Positions 34,656 to 46,400 of a DNA stretch of 64,000 nucleotides are shown here, piece by piece. Every line of letters begins with the position of its first letter. Position 1 is the stretch's first letter. Location: assembly GCF_011397635.1 (NCBI RefSeq), contig NC_064762.1, positions 26,765,617 through 26,829,616 on the forward strand, written 5' to 3'. Made by a program: the position numbers and the translations under genes. The notes under the pieces are model-generated. The model was not told the origin of the DNA and ran no database searches. It saw only the letters and a list, made by a program, of their open reading frames with translations. Origin of the DNA: Epinephelus fuscoguttatus. Lineage: Eukaryota; Chordata; Actinopteri; Perciformes; Serranidae.

Positions 34656-37600
34656 ATGATGCCCACTACTACTACTACCAGGAAGAGGAAGCTCTCCTCT
34701 CTGGACTCTGACAGGTGAGTTATGAACGCATACAGAAATGTGTCCATAGCAGAGATTATGAAAAACCAGAGGCTTTATTGAAACCTGGTCTGATTTGTAA
34801 TTTTGTTCACTTATTCTTTGATTAGATGGTTTCTGATTCAAGTTAACAGTAGCTAAATGTAGTCTCTATCATTCAACACTCTTTCTATGGTACTTCTTTG
34901 GTACTTGATCCAAATCTCGGGCATCATATTAACACTAGAATAGAAAAACTTCAGACACTATTCAGCCCCTAAAACAAACAGTTGCACATATTGACAACTG
35001 TGTACCCTTGTGTGAGCAATACACTTGTGTGTGTGTGTGTGTGTGTGTTTTAATTATTGTAATATTTGGATTCTGTCATTTTCCTTTATTCATATTTTTA
35101 CATCAAAGTATTCTGGTGTTATCATTCATGGTTGCTTTTGTTTATTTTTTTACAGTACTATTTATGCTGTGTACTTGTTGGCTTTAAATTTTATTTCACA
35201 TTAGTGCACAGACTCAAGTTTCAATATGGTAATTTATTTAAATCTACCGAGCCGTTCCTGTCTGGGGAAACTGAATGAAAGCTGTGTTGTATCGGTGGCA
35301 CTTGTTATTTCTCATCTCTCACTGTGAGTGATCTTCTGTTATGTTACCTCCAGTAATCTGGCCAAGACCAGGGTGAGGGAGGAGATGTCTCCTGTGAAGA
35401 GGAGATCTCCCAGGAAGCCCCCACAGTCTCCGACCAAGAGGCCAGTCCGGCGTCTGCAGAAGGAGAACTGTCCCTCTCCACAGAAATCCCCACGCAGACC
35501 AGCAGGTGAGGTTGACTAGTGGGAAGTAGCATGGTTTGAGTTGAATTTTTGGGTCAGCGGATGTGGCTTAAAAGTCGAAATTAATGCTCTGAGTTAGGAC
35601 ATGCTTTCTTCCTCCCCTTCCCCACGTATGTATGTTCTCTCACACATACATCTGTATATCCACCTTTTGTTCAAGGCTCTCCAGCCAATTCACCTCGCAG
35701 ATCTCCATTCAAGCCCTCGGTGGTTACAGGCTCCTTCTACGGCCAGAAGAAGCCCATCTATCTCACTCCACTGGAGAGGAAGGCGATAAAAGAGTCTCTG
35801 CCTTCTCCTCCTCGTCCTGCTCCATCCCCTCCTTCTCAGGAGAAAAAGAAGAATAAGAGGAATGTCAAAGGAGGCAGCAAGCCGAGAAAGGCTGCAGGAT
35901 CTAGTAATGCTGGGAAGACGAGTGTCAAATACAGTGGGACATTTACAAAGACGATCAAGCTGCCAAAACTTAACAGCAGGTGTGTTTCCATATAAGTCAG
36001 TGTCCAGTCAGAGCTGTTGATGCTTCTGCAGCCCATAAGTTTTTATATTTTTGTTAGAGGTCATATTTTTAGTTTTTAATCTTGTCTTTGCAATTGTTGC
36101 ATCATTTATTTCAGCAGTGTCCCTGCTAAACCGGCATCCACTACAACCACTGCTCCCGCCGTCAGCGCTAAGCCAGCAGAGTCCAAGAAAGCGATCACCA
36201 TCACTTTCAGCAGCCTGAAGCCCAAACCCAAGATCTTTGTTGGAGCTGCTTTCTTTGGTACAGGGAAGAAACCTACGTCCATGTACAAGAAAGCTGCACC
36301 GAAATCCTCCACCAGACCAGCTTCAGCTCCAATGAAAAGCAATACTGTCCCGCCACAGACAAAGAGTGAGAACATAAAGCCACCTGCTCCTGTGATGAAC
36401 CAACTGGAGAACCGTCCTGAAGAGGTGAGGGCAGCCATTACATCTGTTTATACTCTGCATATCAGTTTCTGCCACAACCAACATTTAACAAGAAACAAAA
36501 AGTTGATATCATTTTATCCTGGTTGTTGTCTGCAGACTGCTGTCCAGCTGCTGGAGACAGAAGAGAACCAGCTGAGCACCAGGCAGAGAACCAAGTTTGA
36601 TCCGCTAGACTGGATGGACTGTGTCAGCGAACAGCCTGTCGAACAGTCACCCAGGTGCTTTCCTTTTTAAAAAAAAAAAAAAAAAAAACCCTTAACTTTG
36701 GAGTGGGGGGATATGTATTGTACCAGGTGATCAATAACCTTTGTCTTCTTCCCGCAGCTCTCCCAAAGTGCTTTCAGAGAAATATGGGATCACCAAGAGG
36801 CTGTCGATCGTGTTGACAAGGACTCCCACATCAAGTCCTACATCCATGGCTGAATCCCTCAGCGCTCAGGTACAGCAGATGTGTAAACGCATGTTAATCG
36901 ATAGCATTTTATTCATGTTTAAAAGCCTGATTGTTGAACTTCAGTTTGATATAGCTGAACTCAAGACTCAGTTCTTAATCGTCAGTAGACATTTGTGGCT
37001 GAATAATAATGATACGCACCATGAATTCTTCAGCAAACCTTTTCTGCTGTTGTTGCTAATAATATTGAACTCTGCTTCTTCCAGGATGGAGGCTTTGAGC
37101 CAGTGTTTGACCTGAGTGATATAAGTGCCAACACTGATGCTGCCAGCCCGCCCAAAGGTACGGACACATGCTGTTTATTAGGGCTGTCTGGAATACCATT
37201 TTTTAACATTCGGACCGTCAGCAGAATTTATAACGAATATTTGAATATTCGTTCATGGTGGGGGTTGCTGTGGCTGTGCTGTGGCCGTGCTGCCTGCTCT
37301 CTCCGGTTTTACGCCACGCGCGGCTCCTTTCAAAGACTCCTTGCGAAGCACTCCTCCAGGGTTTTTTTTGGACCTAATTGTATTGCGGAGTTTTGCACAG
37401 CAGCGACCAGATCTTTGCTGTCAAACCACAAAAAAATGTGAAGGCACAACAGTCTCCTTCAGTACATTATTCTGTGCTTTCTTTTGATTTTCAAATTGGC
37501 TAGTCATCCTGTTTAATTTGTCTTCTGATTAAATCGGAACCGTTGAAACAAGTTGTAGGAAGCCTCTGCAAGTAATTGGTTGCTGGCAGACACTCTGTGC

Positions 37601-40600
37601 TGCAATAAAATGGTTAATCAGCAGTGCCGTGCACTGCAGAGCCGATACGCTGCTGGTTCTGCCGGGCTGAATAGAATATAATGTCTCTAGCCTTACTGTT
37701 GTGTACAGCATTTATAGACTGAGCTGAGTAGTGATGCGCGGGTTGACCCGCGGACCTGCCGGACCCGCAAATGGACCTGCGGGTTGGGCAGCGGTGATCG
37801 TCTGTTAAATCAGTCTGTAAATGATATTTTGACATTATTGGCTATTACTGTCATGGTATCTGAAGGTACTGTTGCATTGAGCAGGTGACAGTCCGCAGTC
37901 GTTTTTAAAACACACTTGTGTCACGCACTCCAAAAGAAACTTGTTGAAACTTCAAACAATAATTTATTGTACAAAATGGGGGAAACAAACGTTGACAGAA
38001 ATGGTTCCATAATTCATATTAAATTCAAAAGATAACGAAAAAAACAGCTACAAGTTAGAGGGAACAGTGATAAAGTGGTAAAACTTGGCATTGATCCACA
38101 GCCTCAGACGGATGCGCTCAAGCGTGCCGTGCACAAGCTCTGTTGGTAGACGATACTATATTTTCACATTTTTAACAATGCAATTTAAAAGTTTTGATTT
38201 TTATTGATAACCTACATTTACCAACAAAAAAGAGACTACATTTAGCACCAAAAAAATGTATTTAAAAAAAAAAAAAGTAAATTTAAAAAAAAAAACCTGA
38301 ATATCCAATACCAAATTTTCATAATGAATACCTACCCATAGAAACGAATATTTGAATATCCGAATATTTGGGTATAGCCCTACTGTTTATAACAGTGCTG
38401 GTAACAGTTGAACATCCTTGGCTGATTTCACTCCACCTAAACGCTAACAAGTCACAGAGACTTCAGCAGCTTTATTGCATCCACTCACTCTGTTTTGTTC
38501 ATGAAAGCTTTATTTAATATTTTTTGTTTTCTCCACAGAATCTGCAGCGGTGTATCCCATCTTTGGCTCTGCCTCCAAGAGGTGAGACAGTCCTTTAAGT
38601 GCCCGTACACATTCTGCATTTTTAGCTCCCTCAAATGTATTGTTTTCAACCTAAAAGCACAGAAAGCGCGCTAAAAAGCTAGAGCAATGGTGTTGCAATG
38701 TGCAAACATACCTGTGTGCCTACTTTTCAGGGCTGAATGGTTGCGTTCAGTTGTAGGAACACAGCACTGCATGTAAAAAGGAACAACCAATCACAGCTAG
38801 CTGACATCTTTACCTTCTTCCGTAAATATCAGATTTGTGTTAATAGATGTCCGTGGTAAATATGGAGAAGTTGATAATTTCAGTGCAGGGCTATCCAGAG
38901 CTTTACATCTGTCCCACAGACAATATTAGGCCTAATGCATACCACAAAAAAATATGAGTGTGAGAAGATCAGCTCTGCACTCAGGATTTCTGGCAAGTAG
39001 GCTATAATATGGTGCTGGTTATGGTTGAAGAGGCACAAGAGTAGCACCCAGCGCCTGACCTCCCATTTTCCAGGCGATTAAAGACAAATTGTATGACACA
39101 GAACAAGAGGTTGGCACTGTATTTCCAGCCTGTAAAGACGTAAAGCTTCGAGGTTCTGACCATGTGACCTTGTTCTTCAGTTAAGACAAACAGCGGGAAG
39201 AAAGGGATGAGCAATTAAAAGTTTAACATTTTAGAACGGGAAGCTTTAAAGATAGCTTTGATGCGAGGATGCCGCTCATTATTTCCCCTGAGTGAAGCCC
39301 TAATAAGATATTTAATATGGATAAATATAAAAAGCCCTTGGTGTCAGTTCTTGTGCGTTCAAACAACTTCTGTCACTTTGAATTCAACATCAAAGCCCCT
39401 CAGTACCATGAGCTTTAGCATTAACCCTCTGACACTGCTGTATGTTCTGGTATTTGCTGTCCTGCAGATTAAAGAATGCAGCTCTGCGGCCACCAGTGTC
39501 CTGCAGCACCCCCTCTGGCCCGTTAGCGTCACTGCAGACGACTCCTGCAGTCAAAGAACGAACTGTTCGCAGGAAGAAGGAGAAACAGGATGACGACCAG
39601 CTCATCATCGTATGTCAATATTAATGCCTTTAAGTGTGCCGTGTTGAGCACTATGTTGGGATAGCACAGAACATTTTTGAAGGCTGGAGCAGATATTTTG
39701 TATTGAAGCTGTTTAATTTATTTATACCAATATTCTATGATTTCAATGGAAACTACAAACCATGCGTCAGTATCCCATCTTTTATTGGATTATTGTGTAT
39801 TTATTTTCCTGTGTTCATTAACTATACTTTCCTTTGTATTTTCCCCGATCAGGACGCAGGCCAGAAGCAGTTTGGAGCGACGACCTGCAGCTCATGTGGA
39901 ATGGTGTACAGCGCAGACAACCCAGAGGACAATTTCCAACACACCCAGTTCCATCAGCGCTTCCTTGACTCCATCAAATTTGTGGTAAAAGTTGTTTCCT
40001 TCAGTCTCTCTGTGGACTCCAGCATGGAGACACTGACATGTAGAGGAAGTGCACAGATGATTAATCAGTGATTTCACAGCACTGTCATGTCTTTTGTTTT
40101 ATTAACTTGCAGTATTTATTGTCCCCTCAGTTTTTTTCCTTTTTACCACTGAAATGATTTAAGTGTTTTTATTTGAAGTAGTTTGGTATTTAGTGGTGAT
40201 CCTCTGCCAACGCTGTTGGCACCAGTTTGCTTCATGGGGAGGTGAGTTTGTTCTGAGTTGTTGGCTTGTCACTGCAGCTTCTTCTTCGCTCTGTTGTGCT
40301 TCCAGGGCTGGAAGAAGGAGCGGGTGGTGGCTGAGTTCTGGGATGGAAAAATCCTCATGGTCATGCCAGATGATCCCAAATACGCTGTTAAGAAGGTAAG
40401 GGTCTGAACTTTAGCTGCTTTCTGGCAGTTTGTGTGCTGTAAATGTGCTTTGTATGCAGTATGGAATTTGATTTTAGTCATTTCCAGGTCTGGTTGAGTG
40501 AGGAAAATCATACTTGCGTCCAGACTATTGCCCCCTATGCTTTTGATGTGTCAGCCCTGTGATAGTCTGGTGACCTGTCTTCAGTGAACCCTGCCTCTGG

Positions 40601-42167
40601 CCCAAAGTCAGCTGGGATAGGCTCCAGCACACTCTGGACCATGAACAGGACAAGCAGTTACAGACAATGAATGAATAAATGTTTCTCCGTGTTGGTTTTC
40701 ATGCCTTCTTCCTCGCTGTGTGTGTTTGGTTTTTAGGCTGAGGACGTGCGGCGTGTAGCAGACAACGAGTTGGGCTTCCAGCAGGTGACTCTGAGCAGAC
40801 CAACACAGGCCAAAACCTACCTCTTCATCAACAGGGAGCGCATGGTGGTGGGCTGCCTCGTCGCTGAACCCATACGCCAGGTAGGGCTGGAACTATATGT
40901 GCATGTGTGTGTGCGTGTGTCCGTAGGTGTGTGAGATTTGGTTCCAGTCTATTCTCTTTTGTTAGTTGTCCATTAAGACCAACCTTTTCGGTCCCTTACA
41001 ACATCGCATCCCTGCGTCACCCCAATAACATGCGACTAGTTTAACCAAATAGTGATTGTCTTTGTTATATATGAATATTTTTAAAGAGAATAAACCATAG
41101 TTTTTGGCAAGGAGAAAGAAACATCACATTAAGAAATATTATGTGTATGAACAACCCAAGAGTTTGTGTAAGAGGAATGTGTGAAGATGCACAAAGACTC
41201 TAAAGCAATCTGTCTGTTGATATGCCGTATCATGCATCCCCCTTATATCCCATTTTAATTTGGAAATAAAACAACCCTATTCCCACTCATGAATTATCAC
41301 TTCGCTTGCAGTCAACTTGACCCGTTTAGTGTCCTGTGATGACGTTGTTCTGCTCTTTGTCCTGTCAGGCTTACAGAGTCCTCGAGCAGCCGGATCAACA
41401 CAAAGACATGACAAAGGACGACTTCATGGAGCGACACCGGGCCTGGTGCTGCTCCACTGTCCCAGAAAAAGCTCTGTGTGGCATCAGCAGGATCTGGGTC
41501 TTCGGTCCGGCCAGACGACGGGGCATCGCATCACGCATGCTTGACACTGTCAGGTACGATGTGTCACACGCTCAGCTTCTTCTTCTACGTGTTCTGCCTT
41601 TGGCCATTTACAACTAATGTTAAGAATGGCCACAACAAAAAAACATTAACACTTTTTTTCTTCATATTAATGTGTGTTCTTTATGGGAATGTGTGGCTGA
41701 TGTAAATTTGTTACCAAGTTAGTCCTTTCTCCTTTTAAAAGCGAACCGGACTGTTTGAAAAGACTTTGAACGAAGCATAAATTTCACCTTCGTGTGGCTT
41801 GTCCAGACACAAACTTCTTTACCTCCAATTTTAAGCAGTGCAGTCAATTCCCAAAACTTTGCACTGGTGAGGTCTGTCAGGTAGTGGTGGCTAACACAAC
41901 AGAGCTATATGTTGTTGAATTCCTACATAACAGTTTAGACTTCTGAAGAAACATCTTAGAAGAGTTAGAGCAAATATTCTTCTTCCCTCTCCTTTAAATC
42001 TCTTTTGTGTTTGTAGGAGCACCTTCTCATACGGCAGCCATCTAACCGTGGAAGAAATCGCCTTCTCTGACCCAACACCTGACGGCAAACTGTTCGCAAC
42101 AAAGTACTCCAACACACCAGCCTTCCTGGTTTACAACTTCATCACATTAAGTAAATACGTGAATTAA
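34656..42167 (+). CDS. esco2: N-acetyltransferase ESCO2, 14 coding exons, 671 aa
   Basis: Acetylates SMC3 in S phase to establish sister-chromatid cohesion (nucleus). Coding exons: 34656-34714, 35354-35505, 35676-35979, 36115-36424, 36536-36654, 36758-36869, 37085-37157, 38539-38581, 39468-39609, 39853-39984, 40306-40395, 40737-40880, 41369-41553, 42017-42167; total 2016 bp, phases consistent. The basic N-terminal region (SP/KR repeats) is poorly conserved except box-like motifs: [17 protein letters not shown] (about 90-106), GAAFF (215-219) and YPIF (382-385). A C2H2 finger (C450, C453, H468, H472; C-x2-C-x14-H-x3-H) precedes [17 protein letters not shown]. The GNAT core [20 protein letters not shown] and the end [20 protein letters not shown] are diagnostic. 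Two adjacent ATGs (34656, 34659) start the frame. Human ESCO2 is 601 aa; the excess is in the low-complexity N-terminal part. Exon 5 has a tandem acceptor. Confidence 0.97.
35029..35048. repeat. (GT)n microsatellite in esco2 intron 2
   Basis: Short GT run in the intron before exon 3. Confidence 0.8.
37179..38382. mobile_element. non-autonomous hAT element with 8-bp target duplication
   Basis: 1204 bp in esco2 intron 8. The termini read TAGGGCTGTCTGGAATA and, reversed from the right end, TAGGGCTATACCCAAATATT, and the flanks are the identical octamer CTGTTTAT (37171-37178 and 38383-38390), the hAT hallmark. Subterminal AATATTTGAATATTCG-type words occur at both ends. No transposase ORF. Around 37728-37800 a GC-rich TGATGCGCGGGTTGACCCG segment may be a nested second hAT fragment. 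Confidence 0.85.
38590..39270 (+). mobile_element. probable element relic carrying a MADF-like coding fragment
   Basis: In esco2 intron 9. From an ATG at 38862 a frame reads [20 protein letters not shown] then [11 protein letters not shown] before a stop. Shifting one base across the A run continues as [13 protein letters not shown]. This is the start of a MADF DNA-binding domain (L..V..YPELY...... Y.....W..I...L), typical of transposon-borne fish genes. It is broken by a frameshift and stops. Borders are approximate. Confidence 0.4.
40545..40683 (+). mobile_element. LINE-2-type 3' tail
   Basis: GCTGGGATAGGCTCCAGCAC followed by GAACAGGACAAGCAGTTACA and an AATGAATGAATAAATG tail is the conserved 3' end of fish L2-like LINEs and their SINE partners. 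It is a 5'-truncated copy in esco2 intron 12. Confidence 0.75.
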
Positions 42168-42663
42168 AGATGTTTTAACTGACCGTTGAATTGTATTACG
42201 TTAACAGCTCTTCAGGCAGTTCTTTAATTGCCGTTCATATGCAAAGCAGAGAGTTCAGGTTTTTAATGCTGACTAGGCTTTAGTTTGTGAAGTGTGTGTG
42301 CATCAAAGCCTCAGTTGTATTCTGTGTTCAGGATGCAATAGTTTTTAAAGTTCTGTGATCACTCAGTATTTATATTCGGTACTGCCTCGTTAACTGTTGA
42401 ATGTTGTGTATACTGGCAGCGCTTCTATTCAGATGTTTATATTCAGCTTAATGAGGAGCGCGACACTGCAGAGACTGTAGATGTTTTCCATTTTTGCACT
42501 GCAGAAAACTTTGACACATACATTTCATAGTCAACCTTTTTTTTACGCTACCAGTTTGAGGTTTTCTGGATGTTTTTTGAAGGAAAATATATTGATAGAC
42601 CTGTTGAAAGGTGGATGCTGTTATTGTTTAGAGGCATTTTATGTTGTAAATACAGTTAATAAA
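42168..42663 (+). other. esco2: esco2 3' UTR with AATAAA at 42658-42663
   Basis: About 500 bp from the stop to a clear poly(A) hexamer; convergent with pbk. Confidence 0.6.
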
Positions 42664-42972
42664 CATTGCTTTTTGTTTAATGATCATAAAGGCGTTTCTT
42701 AAATGTTTTCTGTCCTGATTGTATACTAACGTTTAACTTTCTTAAAGGGGAGGGACTGTCAGTGGTGTAACTGTACAATACACTGTAGTTGCTAACATGT
42801 TATTAGAAAGATAGCTTTCAGTCAAATGGTAAAGGTTGAACAACAAAACCTAACATGACTTGATCATCACAGGCCTCAGCAATGCATGAAATAATTTGCT
42901 TTAAAGCTTTTAATACAATAATAATTTAAAAAACTTAAATTTCAGATTTAAAAGCAACTGGTATGCATGTTT

Positions 42973-43488
42973 TTTATTTTTAAAACCAATCAGAGCTGCA
43001 GTACAATCTACTACTGTACCTACAATTATACCATAGCCACTGACAGGTCAGCAGAATATATGCAGGGTAATGAACAGAAAACAAAAACACAGGACAGCTC
43101 AAGAAGTTTACATCAGTGCTGAAACACATGAAAATGTCAAGAATTGAGAGGTACAGAAAGTAAAACATTTACAGTAAAAGTTGACGTACATGGAGCATAG
43201 ATGAGACAAACAAATGACAGACTAACGTGCTATTTAGTGTCAGCAGATGAACATGAATAGTACAGAGACAACAAGAGTTTTTGTAAGTCATTCATGTCAG
43301 TTAGCTGATACTTTAACCAGTGACTGACATGTTTTTACGTTGAGGCTAGATTGGTCTCCACGTTAACGTTTCCTGGAGCTTCTAAATTACTAAAACAAAA
43401 AACTGCCCTGAATCCTCTGTCGTTTTATCCTACTCTGCAATTTCTGATACAAATCCCTGACCACAAAAAGCTAAATAATCTGTGTAAA
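42973..43488 (-). other. pbk: pbk 3' UTR with minus-strand poly(A) signal
   Basis: TTTATT at 42973-42978 is AATAAA on the minus strand, about 510 bp after the pbk stop and 310 bp from the esco2 poly(A) signal, so the two genes end tail to tail without overlap. Confidence 0.5.
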
Positions 43489-46400
43489 TCAATCAATAAC
43501 AATCACCTCACTGGGCATTTTATCCAGTGGGGCGTTGCTCTCTAAAGCTTGGACGATCTGGGCAGCTGAGGGTCTCTTCCTAGGGTGTTCCTCTGTACAG
43601 AGACAGAAAAGCTCCACCATCCTCTGGTATGAGCTGCCCAGTGCCTCGACATCCAGGGCTGGCCTCGTGCCCAACCTCTCGTAGTAGGCATCCTCATCAA
43701 AGCTCACCTCCATCGAGTCCTCTGTAATACAATTGCAAGATTTTAACACACTGTTATACTGGTCTTTTTTTTTTGGATGGATTTAATGGCATCCTATGAT
43801 TATTTGTCCCTAGTTTATGACATAATGTGACATCTATAACACAATATATTAAGACTTTGTGTGTCTTAATATGATGTCATAAAGTGATGGTATGGTATGT
43901 ATTTAGTATAGGACATACTGTGACTTTTTTTTTTTTTTTACAACAAACTGTGGTATGACTTTTTTTATGACTGCAGTACTTTGGCTTTTTTTTGACATAT
44001 ACTATGAGGTTTTTTGACAAACTATACTATGCCTTTTTTTAGACATAGTATACTATGACTTTTTTGACAAACTATACCATGATTTCTTTTTGACATACTA
44101 TCCTATGACTTTTTTTTGACATAATATATTATAATGTTTTTTGGCATACTATACTATGAATTTAATGACATACTATACGATGTCATACTATAGTATGTCA
44201 TGAAAATAGTCATAGTAAAGTTTGTCATAAAGAAGTCATACTATAGTATGTCAAAAAAGTCAGAATAATATGTCATAAAAAAGTTATAGTGTAGTATGTC
44301 ATAAAAAGTCATAGAACAGTATGTCAAAAAAGTCATAGTATACTATGTCATGAAAATAGTCATAGTAAAGTATGTCATAAAAAAGATAGAATAGTATGTC
44401 ATGAAAAAGTGTAGTATGTCAAAAAAGTCACAGTATAGTACATCAAAAGTCATAGAAGAGTATGTCATAAAAAAGTCACAGTGTACTATGTCAAAAACGT
44501 CATAGTATTGTATGTCATAAAAACGTCATAGTATTGTATGTCATAAAAAAGTCACAGAATAGTATGTCATAAAAAAGTCATAGAATAGTATGTCATAAAA
44601 AAGTCATACTATTGTATGTCAAAAAAAGTCAGATTATAGTATGTCAAAAAAAGTCAGAATAGTATGTCATAAAAAAGTCATACTATAGTATGTCAAAAAA
44701 AGTCATAGAATAGTATGTCATAAAAGTCATACTATAGTATGTCAAAAAAGTCATAGTATACTATGTCATGAAAATAGTCATAGTATAGTATGTCATAAAA
44801 AAGTCATAGTATTGTATGTCAAAAAAGTCATACTATAGTATATCATGAAAAATCATAGTATAGTACAGTACAGGCCAAAAGTTTGGACACACCTTCTCAT
44901 TCAATGCGTTTTCTTTATTTTCATGACTATTTACATTGTAGATTCTCACTGAAGGCATCAAAACTATGAATGAACACATGTGGAGTTATGTACTTAACAA
45001 AAAAAGGTGAAATAACTGAAAACATGTTTTATATTCTAGTTTCTTCAAAATAGCCACCCTTTGCTCTGATTACTGCTTTGCACACTCTTGGCATTCTCTC
45101 CATGAGCTTCAAGAGGTAGTCACCTGAAATGGTTTTCCAACAGTCTTGAAGGAGTTCCCAGAGGTGTTTAGCACTTGTTGGCCCCTTTGCCTTCACTCTG
45201 CGGTCCAGCTCACCCCAAACCATCTGGATTGGGTTCAGGTCCGGTGACTGTGGAGGCCAGGTCATCTGCCGCAGCACTCCATCACTCTCCTTCTTGGTCA
45301 AATAGCCCTTACACAGCCTGGAGGTGTGTTTGGGGTCATTGTCCTGTTGAAAAATAAATGATCGTCTAACTAAAGGCAAACCGGATGGGATGGCATGTCG
45401 CTGCAGGATGCTGTGGTAGCCATGCTGGTTCAGTGTGCCTTCAATTTTGAATAAATCCCCAACAGTGTCACCAGCAAAACACCCCCACACCATCACACCT
45501 CCTCCTCCATGCTTCACAGTGGGAACCAGGCATGTGGAATCCATCCGTTCACCTTTTCTGCGTCTCACCAAGACACGGCGGTTGGAACCAAAGATCTCAA
45601 ATTTGGACTCATCAGACCAAAGCACAGATTTCCACTGGTCTAATGTCCATTCCTTGTGTTTCTTGGCCCAAACAAATCTCTTCTGCTTGTTGCCTGGTCT
45701 AATGTCCATTCCTTGTGTTTCTTGGCCCAAACAAATCTCTTCTGCTTGTTGCCTCCTTAGCAGTGGTTTCCTAGCAGCTATTTGACCATGAAGGCCTGAT
45801 TCGCGCAGTCTCCTCTTAACAGTTGTTCTAGAGATGGGTCTGCTGCTAGAACTCTGTGTGGCATTCATCTGGTCTCTGATCTGAGCTGCTGTTAACTTGC
45901 CATTTCTGAGGCTGGTGACTCGGATGAACTTATCCTCAGAAGCAGAGGTGACTCTTGGTCTTCCTTTCCTGGGTCGGTCCTCATGTGTGCCAGTTTCGTT
46001 GTAGCGCTTGATGGTTTTTGCGACTCCACTTGGGGACAGATTTAAAGTTTTTGCAATTTTACGTTATGTCTGTCCTTCATTTATTATAGTATTGATGGCC
46101 ACTAGTTTTTCTTTAGTTAGCTGATTGGTTCTTGCCATAATATGAATTTTAACAGTTGTCCAATAGGGCTGTCGGCTGTGTATTAACCTGACTTCTGCAC
46201 AACACAACTGATGGTCCCAACCCCATTGATAAAGCAAGAAATCCCACTAATTAACCCTGATAAGGCACACCTGTGAAGTGGAAACCATTTCAGGTGACTA
46301 CCTCTTGAAGCTCATGGAGAGAATGCCAAGAGTGTGCAAAGCAGTAATCAGAGCAAAGGGTGGCTATTTTGAAGAAACTAGAATATAAAACATGTTTTCA

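Noticed and set aside
35601-35856. Plus-strand ORFs overlapping esco2 exon 4
   Set aside because: Out-of-frame shadows; the frame with SFYGQKK and PLERK is the esco2 one.
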